From NCBI GenBank assembly GCA_019916065.1, contig JAINTL010000033.1, positions 434,001 to 498,000 of the forward strand: a stretch of DNA of 64,000 nucleotides, given 5' to 3'. The translations under genes were made by a program, and so were the position numbers. Each line of letters opens with the position of its first letter. Position 1 is the first letter of the stretch. The notes beneath the pieces are model-generated. The model was not told where the DNA came from. It made no database searches and worked only from the letters and a program-made list of their open reading frames with translations. This DNA is from Vitellaria paradoxa. Lineage: Eukaryota > Streptophyta > Magnoliopsida > Ericales > Sapotaceae. Below are positions 22,384 to 34,594 of the stretch, piece by piece.

Positions 22384-23403
22384 AATTTTATATTTGAAAT
22401 ACATGTTTAAATTTTAGAATTAAATTGAAATTTACGAGTCCCTACGAGACCTAATGTATTCAAGTTCTTTGTTGTAAGAATCCTCGTGAGAAATTTTCTT
22501 CCTTCGCCGATATTTTTAGGGTGTCGGAAGTTTTCAGGCACCTTGTTATCTCATTCACAATTCCCGTACTGAAAATCTCCAAGAAGCTTATGTCATGTTT
22601 CCATTTATCATAGTCTTCTCCAATAGACTATTTGTCGTTAAATCATGTCTCTTATATTTTTGTTTTTAATTTTTATTTTTTAAGATTATTATTATTATTT
22701 TTTTTTGGGGGTAAATTCTTAAGAGATTCATGAGAATATGAACTGTGATGATATTTTATATGTCAGAAAAATTAAGTGTTTGATAAAAAAAACTTTATAA
22801 AAATTAAAGAAAAAAATTTAAAACAATTACAAAAAGATAGAAAAAGTTGGAAGAAGGCTGCAGAACGGTGAGAAAAGTTGAAAACAGATTTTGATAAATT
22901 TTAATGGATAAAATTATAAAAAATTAATAATTAGTGAAACTTTAAAAGTTTTTTGGAATTTGTCGGAGAAAAATGATAAATGCTATCCTTAGTTTTTTTT
23001 TTTTCACGCCACATTATTTTTTATCACTAAAATTATTGTAGATTAAGAAAAATTAACAGGGGAGCATAAATACTCCAACCCCCTATCAAACGGTCCATAA
23101 TATAGATTGGTAAGCCGCAAGTTTCAAAAATACTAGTTAATTTTTCGTTGCAAATGGCCACCCGCCACGTTGGAACAGGAAGCATATGTAGGGTCCATTT
23201 GATTTACTAAGAAACCCTCAAAAATTTTTAAAATCTCCAAAATTTTTTAAAAATTTTTACTTTTTTATTTCATTACACAAATTACAAATTTATAAATTAT
23301 TTCATTTTATCTTAATTTATATTACTTTTTATCATTTCAAACACACTCGTAATGTATATATACAAACAAATTAATAATACTCAGAGATTCTTTTTTCATA
23401 TTA

Positions 23404-23734
23404 CAGTATTATTTAGCAATTTAATTTTCAGCAAAAAATTATTAAAAGTTGCTATTAAGTGTTCGGAAAAATATCATTTTTAACCACTATTTTATTCAAT
23501 TACAATAACTTATTCAACTGAAAAATTACTAAAAATTGTCAAAATTTATTAAAAGTTATCAAAAGTTACTAAAGTGTCAAAAATTGCCAAAAGTTTTACC
23601 AAACACCCACAAATTACAAAAAAATTATTAAAAATTGTTACTGATTTCATCAAAAGCACCAAAAATTAAAACTACTAACTTTTAGCCAAAAAAAATACCT
23701 AAAATTATTGAAATATAAATTTTCAAACAGTATC
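23404..23734. mobile_element. MITE, unit 1 copy of the 39962-40289 family
   Basis: Begins CAGTATTATTTAGCAATTTAA after TTA and ends TTTTCAAACAGTATC. The interior is rich in AAAATTACT/AAAAGTTATC words. Relatives sit at the same relative place in units 3 and 4, so this insertion predates those duplications. Confidence 0.6.
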
Positions 23735-24154
23735 AAATGTATAATTATGACTAAGTGGATGTTATAATTAGATGGAGTATCACTATATAATTAAGTGGTT
23801 CTACTGTATTATATATATTAATGTATAACTTTAAGTAATTTAAAATATGTATAATTTTAAATTTAATAAATATTTATAACATTTTAATTTAATAAATAAT
23901 TTTTATTTTTAAAAGAGTTTGTGGACAAAGGTGGAGAGGAGAGAATGATTTTTCTTAATAGACCAAAGTCGGGCTGTCTGCATTCAGACTGCGAAATGTT
24001 CTGTTAGTGGCCCGAAGCCTTAGGCTGGCAGCGCCCAAGCTACGAGGTCTTCTAGTTTTCTTAATATCTTTATATTTTTGAAATACTTTTTATTTTAAAA
24101 TAATATGGATTAATTTATACTGTTATCATGACATATGAAGATTGTTAGGATTCT

Positions 24155-25376
24155 TGTTTTGGTTAACCTTATTTCTTTTAAACATGTGATATTGTGAGTT
24201 TGTTTACGTGTTTAAACCTAGGCATACATCGGACAACATGAAACTTAAGCCTAGAGAATATTATATTTCATAGAAGTTATAAATTATAGGATGAATACAA
24301 GGAGCCTAATTTAGAAAAAATTTGATGTATGTTGTACTGTTAATTAAAGGACATTGATTTAGAAAAAATTTGATACTAGGGTCATTAAGGGTACTACAAA
24401 AAGTGGGTTCTAGAACTAAAAAGTCGAAAGCCCCGAAACCTGCGTAGGATGGCATAGTATAACCAATAGGATAGAAACGTACAAAGTGTATATACAGCTT
24501 ACACTAGCGTATATTAGTACAAGGACTGTAACACCGGTTTGCTTACTAAAGTAAAATAAGATAGATTGAGATTGCGAAACTAGGACCATGAGTACATTTG
24601 AGACTGCGGGACCAATTGTATCCCATGACTGAGGTTTGGAGACTGATGAGGACACCTAAGACTACAGGACCAATTGTACCCATGGCTTAGGCCTAAGGAT
24701 TTAATGAGTACATTTAGGACTGTGGGACTAGTTGTATCCTACGGCTCACGCTTGAAGATTATTTTAGGTTTAGTTTTGTGACCACATAATAACTTTACAG
24801 AGCACCTGACCTATAGTATGATATTGATTTATAAATATATATATACTGAGATGTGATTGAGATGATGAATATTGTTTTTGCATGAGACTGTGGGATCATG
24901 GTTAAGTTGCTATTTAATTTAGAACAGCATAATGAATGGGGACATTGTGATATTATTGTGATAGTATTAAAAGAGTTTTACTTAATTTAAAGTTGATTAA
25001 GTGTTGTTTTGCTTTACATGACTAAGAAACATATTCCTAAACGCTTATTTTTTAGCATACGTGATTTAGCGTTCACTCCCTACAACTAATATTATAGGGG
25101 CAGATCTTCGTGATGGACTGCGAGATAAAGTAGCTGGTCATAATTTGTTTTACTTTCATTTCATATAATTTTGCTTTAGATATTGATTTTGAGTTCAGTT
25201 TGAGGCATATAATTTTGTAGCTTTTTTGTGGCAAATATCAAACCATTGGTAATCTAATGTTGAATAGCATCGTTATTTTTCACTTCCGTTCTGATTGGTA
25301 TTAATGTATAGTTATTTGTAGTTGATTTTTGGGTTTAATCCCCACGTTCTCAGGTCGTGGATTTCGGGGCGTGACA
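24155..25376 (+). mobile_element. Probable solo LTR of a Ty3/gypsy element
   Basis: The right end, GGATTTCGGGGCGTGACA, is a characteristic end of plant gypsy LTRs. The interior holds three degenerate repeats of a GACT-GYGGGACCAATTGTA type at ~24602, ~24660 and ~24718, also familiar from such LTRs. The left end is uncertain; TGTTTTGG at 24155 preceded by ATTCT would match ATTCT overlapping the right end. No PBS or coding sequence is next to it. The short reverse frame at 24416-24655 is spurious. Confidence 0.5.
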
Positions 25377-26199
25377 TTCTTAGGTTCCAAAAAATAATTA
25401 ACTTGTTTATACGTTCCAAAAGGGGGACTCACTTACTTAAAAATTTAATATAATTGTTAAATTTATATATTTCAATTACATTAGTAATTAAATTAAACAT
25501 ACAAATAAAAATAAAGTTGAATTAAAAAAACACAAATAAAAAAAGTTTTAATGATAATTAGGTTATTTCTTATAATACAACAACTCTTAATATTTTTAAA
25601 ATTTAAAAGTACAAAAGAATACTGAATATTAATTAGGCTCGAGAGTAGTTATATCTCTAAATTCTAATTTTAAATTTAAATTAGTTACATTGACTATATT
25701 TATTTTATTTTATAAAGCACATAAAATTATTTTTATAAAAATAATTTAAAATTTATAATGAAATCCAGTGTGGAAATTCTATATTCATCATTCTATCTTT
25801 TTTTTTTAATTTTTACAAATATTTGAATAAAATTAGTCTCAGGGCTTTTTTTTTCCTTCTAAATTCTAATTTCAAATTTATATTGGTAACGAAAACTATA
25901 TCTATACAATAAAACATAACATATTTCAAAAATATTGCTATCACAAACTAAGATGTAAAGGCTGAAATTTAGTTTTCTTCTTCGACAAATGGCTGAAATC
26001 TTTTCAAATTAAAACTCTTCTCAAACTCTCGCTTAGTTTTTTGGTCGTCTCACATTCTAATAGAAATTAATGACGATATCTGAAGGTTACATTGAGAAAA
26101 AGAGTTATATTGAGAAAAATAAAAAATTTGCTTCTCAGTGTTACAAATGCGTGTATATTTAATTTTAGTTGAAGAGTACCATAGGCACAGGTTTTTCGC
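25377..26199. other. Gene-free AT-rich spacer between units 1 and 2
   Basis: No coding or RNA gene. No match to the sister units was recognised, so this and the solo LTR separate unit 1 from unit 2. Confidence 0.4.
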
Positions 26200-27511
26200 T
26201 AGTAATTATATATGATATAATATATAATATAATATTATGTTTATTATATATTATATGAATATATAATATACTATTTATTTGGATGTTACGAATCAAAAAT
26301 AAGTAAATCAACTCAACTTGAAAATTAAATCGACCCAACCTAATTTATACTTGCCCAAAAATCGAACTGACGAAACTCAATATTTTCAATTCGATTTTAA
26401 ATTGACATCGGTTTAGTTTCCGGTCCAATTTTCTAGAACCAAAAAAAAAGAAAATTAGTTCGATTATGAGTTAAAAATGAAGTCAAACTAAACTAACCTG
26501 TGCACACCCCTAATAGATATAATGTATTTCATTAATATATATAGAAAAACTTGTTAGTTTTCAAGATTTCAATTTTAAGTTATAGATATTAAAAAAATAT
26601 AGACAACTAAGTGAAAGTACATGGTTATCTTGAAAGTCAACCACTTTACATTACTCTCTAATTTTCTCTTTAAATATATAGATCCTATAAATACACACAC
26701 CATTGCAATCTTCGACCAAATTAATTAAATTCTTTTTTCTCTTCCTCCAGCAAAACAGCCATGCCACTAATTTAGAATTCATGACAAGAAGCTATAAACA
26801 TGCTTGAGAAACTAGAAATATTTTGGCTTCAATAACAAGATGCCTATATAGATGAGTTATTATATACCTACAATATCAAAACATGGCATTAATTCTAAAT
26901 AATAAATCATTGTCACAAATAATTTTTAAGAAATATTTTATTTCACTTTAAATATTTATTATGACATTGCATATTTTTTACGATATTGACAATTATTATT
27001 ATATCTTTTTTAAGACGGAATCTAAAAAATTATAACTTATTATAATGTGGAGATTATTGTTATATAAAATTGGTTTAAGTTGGGACTGAAATTTTTTTAT
27101 GACTGAGTGTATGTTATAATTATATAGAGTATCTTGATCAAATATATATATATATATATATATATAAAGTATCACTATGCATAGAGAGGTTATAGTATGT
27201 ATTATTTTTTTTTTGGTAATCCGAAACTGTCACTGATTTATTATACTTCTCAATTATAGTATTTATTATACTTCTCAACTGTAGTATGTATTGATATATA
27301 ACCTTAATTGATCTAAATTATGTACAATTCGATTTTAATTTAACAAATAAATTTTATTTTTAAAAGAGCATACAGACAGAGAACTCTCGTATAGAGAGGA
27401 CGAAGAACAATTTTATCCCCTAATGGAGATGCGGGCAAAAATCGGTAGGAATTTTTAAATAAAGATAGAGAAAGAAATCCCATTCATATACGTGCATACG
27501 TTGATATTCTT

Positions 27512-28400
27512 TTTTTAACACTAAATTACACTTAAACCCCCTAAATACTAGACTAAGTACATTGACTTATTTCAATTATTTAAACTATACACTTATTTCT
27601 CTTATTCTCTAATGTTGTAATAATTAGACTTCCTTCGTTAGTTTTTCTCCTATCGCCGTTAAGGTGTTACAGTAAAATGACATAAATGCCCTTGATAAGT
27701 TCAAATGGTTAAGGAAAATTTCAATAATTAGTCTAATATTCAGAAGAAGTTTCTGTAATTTAACCTAATTATATTATTTTACCCAAATAATTCACTAAAA
27801 TATATTTCATATTAATTTAATTATATTATATATTATAAATAATTTAATAAAAATATTTTATATTAATTTAGTTAATTTATTTTAATTAATTTTATCATTA
27901 ATTAACTTAATTAAATTATTAGTTGTTAATTAATATATTTTATTAATTATTAATTAATTATAGTTGATTAATTTTATTTAATAGATTATAATTTAGTTAA
28001 TTAAATTAATTAATTAATAATTTAGTTATATTATTTATTAAAAATAATAATAAAATAGTTATCTAAATGTTACAAGTATTAAGGAATATGAGAGATAAGT
28101 GTAAGATTCAAATGATTGAGGAAGATTATTGTAATTAGCCTAATGTCCAGGAGCTTAGTTGTAATTTATCCCTTTTTAAATTAATATCAAGACTCAACAA
28201 ACCAATTCAAATTAATTTGCATATTTGGATATATAAACACACATACCTTAACTATACCTTAACTATCCCATTGATGATAGCCTGCCCATTGACATCTTTT
28301 GAGGCTGAGACTCAAACTGGTTGAGTAGCTCATAAAAATAGCAGAACACTAAACGCAGAAAACTAAACCTTTTTTTTTTCTTTTTTTGAATTAACACCAA
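27512..28400. mobile_element. Insertion flanked by an 18-bp duplication and containing a TIR element
   Basis: Flanked by GCATACGTTGATATTCTT (27494-27511) and the same sequence with one change (28401-28418); unit 1 has a single such site near 20147. Inside, ~27519-27620 aligns with the reverse complement of ~28070-28172, so a foldback element of ~650 bp with ~100-bp arms (TAAATTAC-type ends) occupies most of it. The remaining 28173-28400 is unassigned. Whether one or two events are involved is not clear. Confidence 0.55.
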
Positions 28401-28780
28401 GCATACGTTGATACTCTTAATCAACCATGCTGGAAAACTATGGCTATAAACTAGCTAGCGACAGAAAACAAGGTCGACTAACCTAAGTCGGCACTGGCTC
28501 GGCCAGCCAAATCTCTGTCCCAAATTGAATCATGGGCTGGACTTGGGTCTTTATGGCCTTACACCATTCTGACCCTATTTGATCAGACCTTATGACTGGC
28601 GGAAGTGGAGCACTGCGGGTCAAATGAAGCTGAACCCATTTCCCTTTAATTCTACTGCGACCTAATGTTTTAGAATCCTCGTACGGGATTGATTTTCTTT
28701 ACCTATCAAAAGAAGGGAAAAAAAAAAAAAAAAAAAGGATTGATTTTCTTCCTTTGCCCCTATTTTAAAGGGGGCAGCTT

Positions 28781-29801
28781 GTTTTTTATAAAAATATTCC
28801 TTAAACTCTCTTTCCTTTTTTATTTACTCTTATATTATTAAACTATTCAATTTTGTTCTATTTGATTCGAATACTAATCTTAAAAAAAATTATCATGTGC
28901 AAGTCTTGTCATACCCTACTCGAAGAGTATAATAACCCATGGCTATCCCTCTGCCAAAAAGTATATGTTTTTAAAATATAAATTATTAAATATATTTTTA
29001 TTGAATATAATTTTATGAATTTATTTTAAATTTTAAATCTATGTTTTATATAAGATGCTTTGTTTTAAAATATATTTTTCAAAAATAATTTTAAGAATTT
29101 AAAATTATAATTTATATTCATAATTTTATAATTTTAGTATATGCTTTTAATTCAATTCAAATCTATTTAAATTATATTATCAACTAATATATTTAGATAA
29201 ATATCATAAACAAGAATAGCTAAAGTAGTAGTAAGTGAATTATCATAATCTTACATATTAGTTAATGATATAATTTAAATATATTTGAATTAAAAAGATA
29301 TATTTAAAATTATAAAATTATGAATATAAATTAAAATTTCAAATTCATAAAATTATATTGAAAAAATATATTTTAAAACAAAGCATTATATCTAAAATAT
29401 ATATTTAAAATTTAAAATAAATTCATAAAATATATTGAAAAAATATATTTTAAAATAAAGCAGTATTTATAAAATGTATATTTAAAATTTAAAATAAATT
29501 CATAAAATTATATTTAATAAAAACATATTTTTAATAATTTATATTTAAAAACATACACTTTTTAGCACCAGATAAGAAGAATAGTTATGAATTGACCATT
29601 ATACTCCCAGGAATAGGGTGAAAAAGGTCACATAATTTGTATATGATAATTTTTTCGTTAATTTTAATAAATGGAGTTAGTTCTCAGACTAAATAAAATA
29701 GAATTAAATAATTTAAAAATGTAATATGTATATTTAATAGTGCAAGAACTAAATAAAAAAAATAGGAAATAATTTGAAAAATATTTCCATAAAAAAATTC
29801 C
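28781..29801. mobile_element. ~1.0-kb foldback TIR element, unit 2
   Basis: The left ~370 bp align with the reverse complement of the right part: TATATGTTTTTAAAATATAA and the AAATTTATTTTAAA-type blocks recur inverted. Both edges carry a TTAAAGGG repeat (28765-28772 and 29802-29809) continuing imperfectly to ~16 bp. In unit 1 the corresponding site is uninterrupted near 20485. No ORF. Confidence 0.65.
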
Positions 29802-29984
29802 TTAAAGGGTGCCAAGTTTACAACCGTGTTGCATGTTTACTTTCCCACAACTTCATATTTCCATTGACAATTTTTTTTTTTTCTTTTTAATCCAAGAGGC
29901 TAATCCACGCGGCATCTCGAAATGTTTAAAAAAAAAACAAAAATGCTGCCATTAGATTTTGATCGGCCTTTGACCTTCATGCGC

Positions 29985-30390
29985 AGTCCATCCTACCAAC
30001 AGATTACTAAAATAAATGTTTTTAAGTCATAATTTTAACAATTTTTTTATATGGGTTGCGTTTAATTTATTAAAAACTAAAAATAAAATTTATCGATTTC
30101 ACATGCATTATCAATTCATTACTTATCTCATTTATCTCACTTTTTATCACTTCATACGCTACCATAATGATATATATCATAACTTAAAAAGTGTCTTAAT
30201 GGTCTCTCACCTTTATCTTCATTCATCAGCTTTTTTTTTTTTTTTTTATGCCTTATCATTTTATTTGAGATAAACTTTTTTTTTATCATTTACTCAATTT
30301 TTAGATAGGTTTTATTATTTTTTTAAATAGGTATTATCAAATATTTTACCTTAAATTTCAATTTTTTTTTAGGTCGGACCCTGCTTTCAT
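29985..30390. mobile_element. Unclassified ~0.4-kb insertion, unit 2
   Basis: It interrupts a block that is continuous in unit 1 (near 20640-20655): the sequence leaves the alignment after CCTTCATG and rejoins at TTTCATGG. T-rich with short poly-T runs; the short + frame across it is not a gene. Family not recognised. Confidence 0.4.
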
Positions 30391-30952
30391 GGTCAATTTC
30401 TTTTATGATTTTGAGTACTCTCTTAGAGACCCAACACAGCCAATTGGACCGTGACTAGCCAGGTCAACATGGATGGGCCACACTAGAGAGAAAAGGGAAG
30501 GCTTACATCTCCATCTCCGTGATACTAAGCTCGTAGATCATTAAATTAAAATTTAAGATTTTGATTTATTTGAGTATTTTTTAAACTAATAATATGTAAA
30601 TAAATTTAAAATGTTGAATATTAATTTAATAGTCCTGATCTGATCTTTGAGTTAATATCAGCAATCAATGTTGGCTTCGCCGCGTCGCACTGAAAATCCC
30701 ACCGATTGAGATTCAACGGTTTCACCATCCGTACGTTAGTTCCTCTTTAAGGCGTTCAAAAAAATTGGGTAAGCAAAACAACAGGCTTTTAAAACTACAG
30801 TTTTTCAGTGTCTCTGCCCACAACTAACTAATGGGAATATTCTTATTAATCTCCACCATTACGTGAGCTTCCTTTGTATGAGTGTTTCAAAAAACTTGTG
30901 CAACCAATGGGCTGAATAGCGCCGTGCTTCTGTCTTTGCCCTCAACTAACTC

Positions 30953-30960
30953 TATAAATA
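30953..30960 (+). promoter_or_regulatory. TATA box of EF-hand copy 2
   Basis: TATAAATA, 137 bp before the ATG; same spacing as in the sister copies. Confidence 0.7.
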
Positions 30961-31089
30961 TACGTAAACAAAAACCCGGTTTTCATCTCAAACAAGATCT
31001 CAAAGTTTTCAACTAATTGTCTCTTCCTTCAAACTTCCTTTGAATATTTTGAGCCTTGCCTAATTGCGCGCATTTGGTTAAGAGAGAAA

Positions 31090-31506
31090 ATGAGCGTACA
31101 GGTGTTGGATGGTGCCACAATAGTCAGCTTTGTGGAAGACGATGAAGCGTTCAATGGGTCAGTCTCTGTTCGTTTTGCCTGCCTCGACGCCGATCAAGAC
31201 GGCATTCTCTCCTACGCAGAGATGCTGAAGGAGCTGCGGAGCCTGAGGGTGTTCGAAACCCATTTCGGGATCGACGAGAAGACCGATCCGAAGGAGCTCG
31301 ACCGGGTCTACAACTCCCTCTTCGGGCAGTTTGATCGCGACTCGAATGGGACGGTGGATTTGGAGGAGTTCAAGGCGGAGACGAAGAGGATGATGCTCGC
31401 CATGGCCAATGGACTGGGCTTCTTGCCTGTTCAAATGGTCCTGGAAGAAGACAGCTTCCTCCTGAAAGCCGTCCAACGTGAGTCCGCAACCAAAGGCGCT
31501 GCTTGA
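31090..31506 (+). CDS. Two-EF-hand calcium-binding protein, array copy 2
   Basis: 138 residues, intronless, starting MSVQVLDG. Loop 1 (33-44) is DADQDGILSYAE, fully canonical; loop 2 (82-93) is identical to the other copies. It differs from copy 3 at three residues: 35 and 36 in loop 1, and Arg instead of Gln at 50. The C-terminus is Thr-Lys-Gly-Ala-Ala, shared only with copy 3. No truncation or frameshift. Promoter, TATA position and AATAAA (31675-31680) are conserved, so it is likely expressed. Function as for copy 1: probable calcium sensor or buffer, inferred from the EF-hands only. Confidence 0.92.
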   Translation: MSVQVLDGATIVSFVEDDEAFNGSVSVRFACLDADQDGILSYAEMLKELRSLRVFETHFGIDEKTDPKELDRVYNSLFGQFDRDSNGTVDLEEFKAETKRMMLAMANGLGFLPVQMVLEEDSFLLKAVQRESATKGAA

Positions 31507-32009
31507 GCGGCTGATCTCCTTCCATTTTTTTTTACTTTTTTTTTTTTTTTTTAGTTTCAATCTTCGGCATCTTTTTTACCCACAAAATGATCTGTCTTTC
31601 CTTTCCATTCCACTCCGCTTCAAAATATTTCATTACCAAAGTTGATCTGATTTTAAAGAATATTTAATTTGATAAATAAAATTTTATATTTAAAATACGT
31701 GTTTAAATTTAAGAATTAAATTAAAATTCACAAGTTCCTGTGAGACCTAATGTTTTGGAGTTCTTTGTTGTAAGAATTCTCGTGAGAGATTTTCTCCCTT
31801 AGCCGATGTTTGTTTTTAGGGTGTCGGAAGTTTTCAGGCACCTTGTTATCTCATTCACAATTCCCCTAATGAAAATCCTGATCTCCAAGAAAGTTTATGT
31901 CACGTTTCCATTTATCATAGTCTCCTCCAAATAAACTATTTACTGTTAAACCATGTCTCTTATATTTTTGTTTCTAATTTTTATTTTTGTCTCTTAGAAT
32001 TTTTTTTTT

Positions 32010-32320
32010 TTAATAATCATGTTTCCAACTCCAAAACTTTTGAACAAGTACCAATGTGAGGTGGACCCACACAAACTGTTAGAATGGATTGGTCAAAATC
32101 GTTCCCACAGTATCATTTTGCTCCGTCAAAATGCTGTAGTGCAGAATACAAATGGGTGATTTTTTGAATCCACTGGAACAAATTTTAGAGAACTGTTTAA
32201 TGAATTGTCACTGTTCATTTCCAAAAAAATGCGATTTGAAAAGAAATACTAAATACCAAAATTTATTCCAAACCACGTTCTATCTTTTTTTTTTTTTTTT
32301 TTACCACTCTAAACCCACCC
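32010..32320. mobile_element. Left-truncated Tourist-like MITE, unit 2
   Basis: Matches the right ~310 bp of the MITE at 36057-36559 (from CATGTTTCCAACTCC on) and has the same right edge, CCACCC then TAAATATC. The left part was lost with the deletion that shortened this unit. Confidence 0.65.
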
Positions 32321-32963
32321 TAAATATCTAATTAAGAAGGAGAATAATTAAAAGCCATCGACCATACAATTTCCTTATCATTAATAATAATAATAATATA
32401 TGAAGAAGTTATTGGCATGCGTATGAATAGAGAGGTATAGGATAATAAAGCACAAAAATTGTTAGGGGTGATTACCGATTCCTTTTCATCATTATTAAAA
32501 CGATAAATAGTAATATTTTAACACTAAAAGCGCGTGATTTTTTTTTGTTTAATATGATGTTTCAGTTCATTATATTTAAAAAGAAAATCCTATTTTCAAC
32601 AGTTCTCTCTAAATTAAATAAAACTGTAAATTAGATATTTTCTCTAATCGGAACATCAAACTATTGGATAAGAATTATGTCATCTTATTTGAATATAATT
32701 AGTACTCAATAAAAGAAATTCTAGTAGACCTATTTTTAAAGTGATCACAGAAAGTGATTTTGCGTCGAGGTAAAGTATTACACGAAATAATATTATATTC
32801 ATACATAACATCGCCCTCTGTCGCGCACAGACTAGACAATCCGCCTCTTACGATAACGCTTCCACAACGTCAACCTATAAACTCGAATTTTGATATTAGT
32901 TTTTAGTTTTTAGATGAAATAACATATTTTCAATCTAACACCAACTAGAGTTAAGTTGGATCG

Positions 32964-33190
32964 TTGCCCCGCGGGCGTAGCACGGTTGGTACTCGGGTAG
33001 CAGATTGCACCTAAGGATGCAAGTTCGAGTCCTGGCAACCGCAGTGTGGGAGTTTTACCCTCTTGTGGTGGTCGTTTCTTGTGGGCACCAGGCACTAATC
33101 CTCCTGTCTAGGAGGCCGCCGTATACCGCGATTTACCTCCTCCACCATTCTCTTGGGGCCTTGGAAGCGAGAGTATCGCCTTTTGCACCC
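32964..33190 (+). mobile_element. tRNA-derived SINE, unit 3 upstream
   Basis: ~227 bp with an A-box-like TAGCACGGTTGG (32978-32989) and a B box AGTTCGAGTCC (33022-33032) at tRNA-like spacing. Flanked by AAGTTGGATCG (32953-32963) and AAATTGGATCG (33191-33201). Unit 5 has the uninterrupted site near 43118. It is not a functional tRNA gene: no cloverleaf closes around the boxes. Confidence 0.78.
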
Positions 33191-34038
33191 AAATTGGATC
33201 GCGTCAAATCAGGTGTTACCCATTTTGCATGACCACTGTGACCAAATAATGTAATAGAATTCTTAGTCTCAGGAATTCCTGTTACGAGATTGATTTTCTT
33301 CCCGTACCCATATTTTAGAGGGTGCCCGAGTCCTCACTGGACACACAGCTTTTTTTCTATTCTTTGTAAGAGGCTGATCCACGCGTCATCGATCTCTCTC
33401 GGGCTGTTTTCAAAAGGCTTGCCATTAGATTTTGATCTGCCTTTTGCCTTTCATAGTAATTTCCTTTATATATAATACATATATGTATACATATATTTTA
33501 TTTCACTCGGCAGACTTGTCAATTGGATTGCCACTAGGTCAACAACGCGGCTACACTAGAAAAGCCCACTGATTCATTCAAACAGGTTGTACTTGCCCTC
33601 CCCTTCAAAGCCCACAAGAAAAATAATAGCATAAAGTTAATTAATGTTATGTATTCAATGTAAAATGTATTTGGAGTCTTATTTCATATATTTTTAAATA
33701 TAATTATAATTTGTTAAAAAAAATATTTTATATTAAAATAAATAAAATTGTAGCCAAAAACATTTGACATATAATATAAACATTATGATACAGACATTTG
33801 TAAATATTTAGCAAATAATATCAAAACTTTAAAATTAATGATCAGATAAATCATTTAATGTATTTTTCAATTAGAAAACAGATTCAATTTATCCTTAATT
33901 CTTTTGGGTATATGCCTTCTAGTTCCACTATTATATGTTAGCTTCCTTATTGAAAAGTGTTCAAAAAACTTGTGCAACAAAAACAGCAGGCTGAAAAGTG
34001 CTGTTGTGCTTGTGATTCTGCCCGCAACTAACTATACA

Positions 34039-34046
34039 TATAAATA
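34039..34046 (+). promoter_or_regulatory. TATA box of EF-hand copy 3
   Basis: TATAAATA, 139 bp before the ATG, preceded by the shared CTGCCCGCAACTAACTATAC. Confidence 0.7.
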
Positions 34047-34177
34047 TGCAAACAAACAAACCCAGTGTAATTTCATCTCAAACATAATAACCAAACTTCT
34101 CAAATTGTGCTTCAAGCTCTGTTTCAATATTCGACCCTTTTGCCATTTGGTTAAGAAATCGAGCAGCAGAAGAGAAA

Positions 34178-34594
34178 ATGAGCGTACAGGTGTTGGACGG
34201 TGCCACAATAGTCAGCTTTGTGGAAGACGATGAAGCATTCAACGGGTCGGTCTCCGTTCGTTTCGCCTGCCTCGACGCCAATCATGACGGCATTCTCTCC
34301 TACGCAGAGATGCTGAAGGAGCTGCAGAGCCTGAGGGTGTTCGAAACCCATTTCGGGATCGACGAGAAGACGGACCCGAAGGAGCTCGACCGGGTCTACA
34401 ACTCCCTCTTCGGGCAGTTTGATCGCGACTCGAATGGGACGGTGGATTTGGAGGAGTTCAAGGCGGAGACGAAGAGGATGATGCTCGCCATGGCCAATGG
34501 ACTTGGCTTCTTGCCTGTTCAAATGGTCCTGGAAGAAGACAGCTTCCTCCTGAAAGCCGTTCAACGGGAGTCCGCAACTAAAGGGGCTGCTTGA
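34178..34594 (+). CDS. Two-EF-hand calcium-binding protein, array copy 3
   Basis: 138 residues, intronless, same start. Loop 1 is DANHDGILSYAE: Asn replaces Asp at loop position 3 and His is at position 4, a change shared by copies 3, 4 and 5 that may lower calcium or magnesium affinity of this site. Loop 2 is unchanged. It differs from copy 4 at residues 18, 123, 133, 134 and 136. The upstream ~275 bp is almost identical to that of copy 4. AATAAA at 34766-34771. Intact and probably functional; role inferred from EF-hands only. Confidence 0.92.
   Translation: MSVQVLDGATIVSFVEDDEAFNGSVSVRFACLDANHDGILSYAEMLKELQSLRVFETHFGIDEKTDPKELDRVYNSLFGQFDRDSNGTVDLEEFKAETKRMMLAMANGLGFLPVQMVLEEDSFLLKAVQRESATKGAA

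Larger units (their letters stand above)
16800..23740 (+). repeat. Duplicated unit 1 (contains EF-hand copy 1)
   Basis: From about 16,800 the sequence aligns with unit 2 from about 26,200. Shared blocks include 18895-19220 with 26545-26850, 20150-20240 with 28410-28510, and the promoter, gene and 3' flank. Its 3' flank (22330-23180) also matches units 3 and 4. Unit-specific insertions are the MULE at 17147-18868 with its nested SINE, a ~0.4-kb segment at ~19650-20062 and a small MITE at 20313-20455. Edges are approximate. Confidence 0.7.
26200..32320 (+). repeat. Duplicated unit 2 (contains EF-hand copy 2)
   Basis: Aligns with unit 1 from ~16,800 on and shares promoter, gene and 3' flank with all units. 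It lacks the unit 1 MULE and SINE, showing the empty site near 26535. It has its own insertions at 27512-28400, 28781-29801 and ~29985-30390. Its 3' flank is shortened: about 1.2 kb present in unit 3 (~35040-36240) is missing and the join at ~32015 lands inside a MITE. Confidence 0.7.

Noticed and set aside
33022..33032. tRNA gene at the B box near 33.0 kb (also near 37.0 and 17.7 kb)
   Set aside because: Boxes A and B exist but no acceptor stem or cloverleaf closes; the flanking target-site duplications show SINE-like insertions.
33904..34233. Upstream + frames before copies 3 and 4 (also 37719-37970)
   Set aside because: They span the promoter and TATA box and are shared only because the DNA is duplicated.
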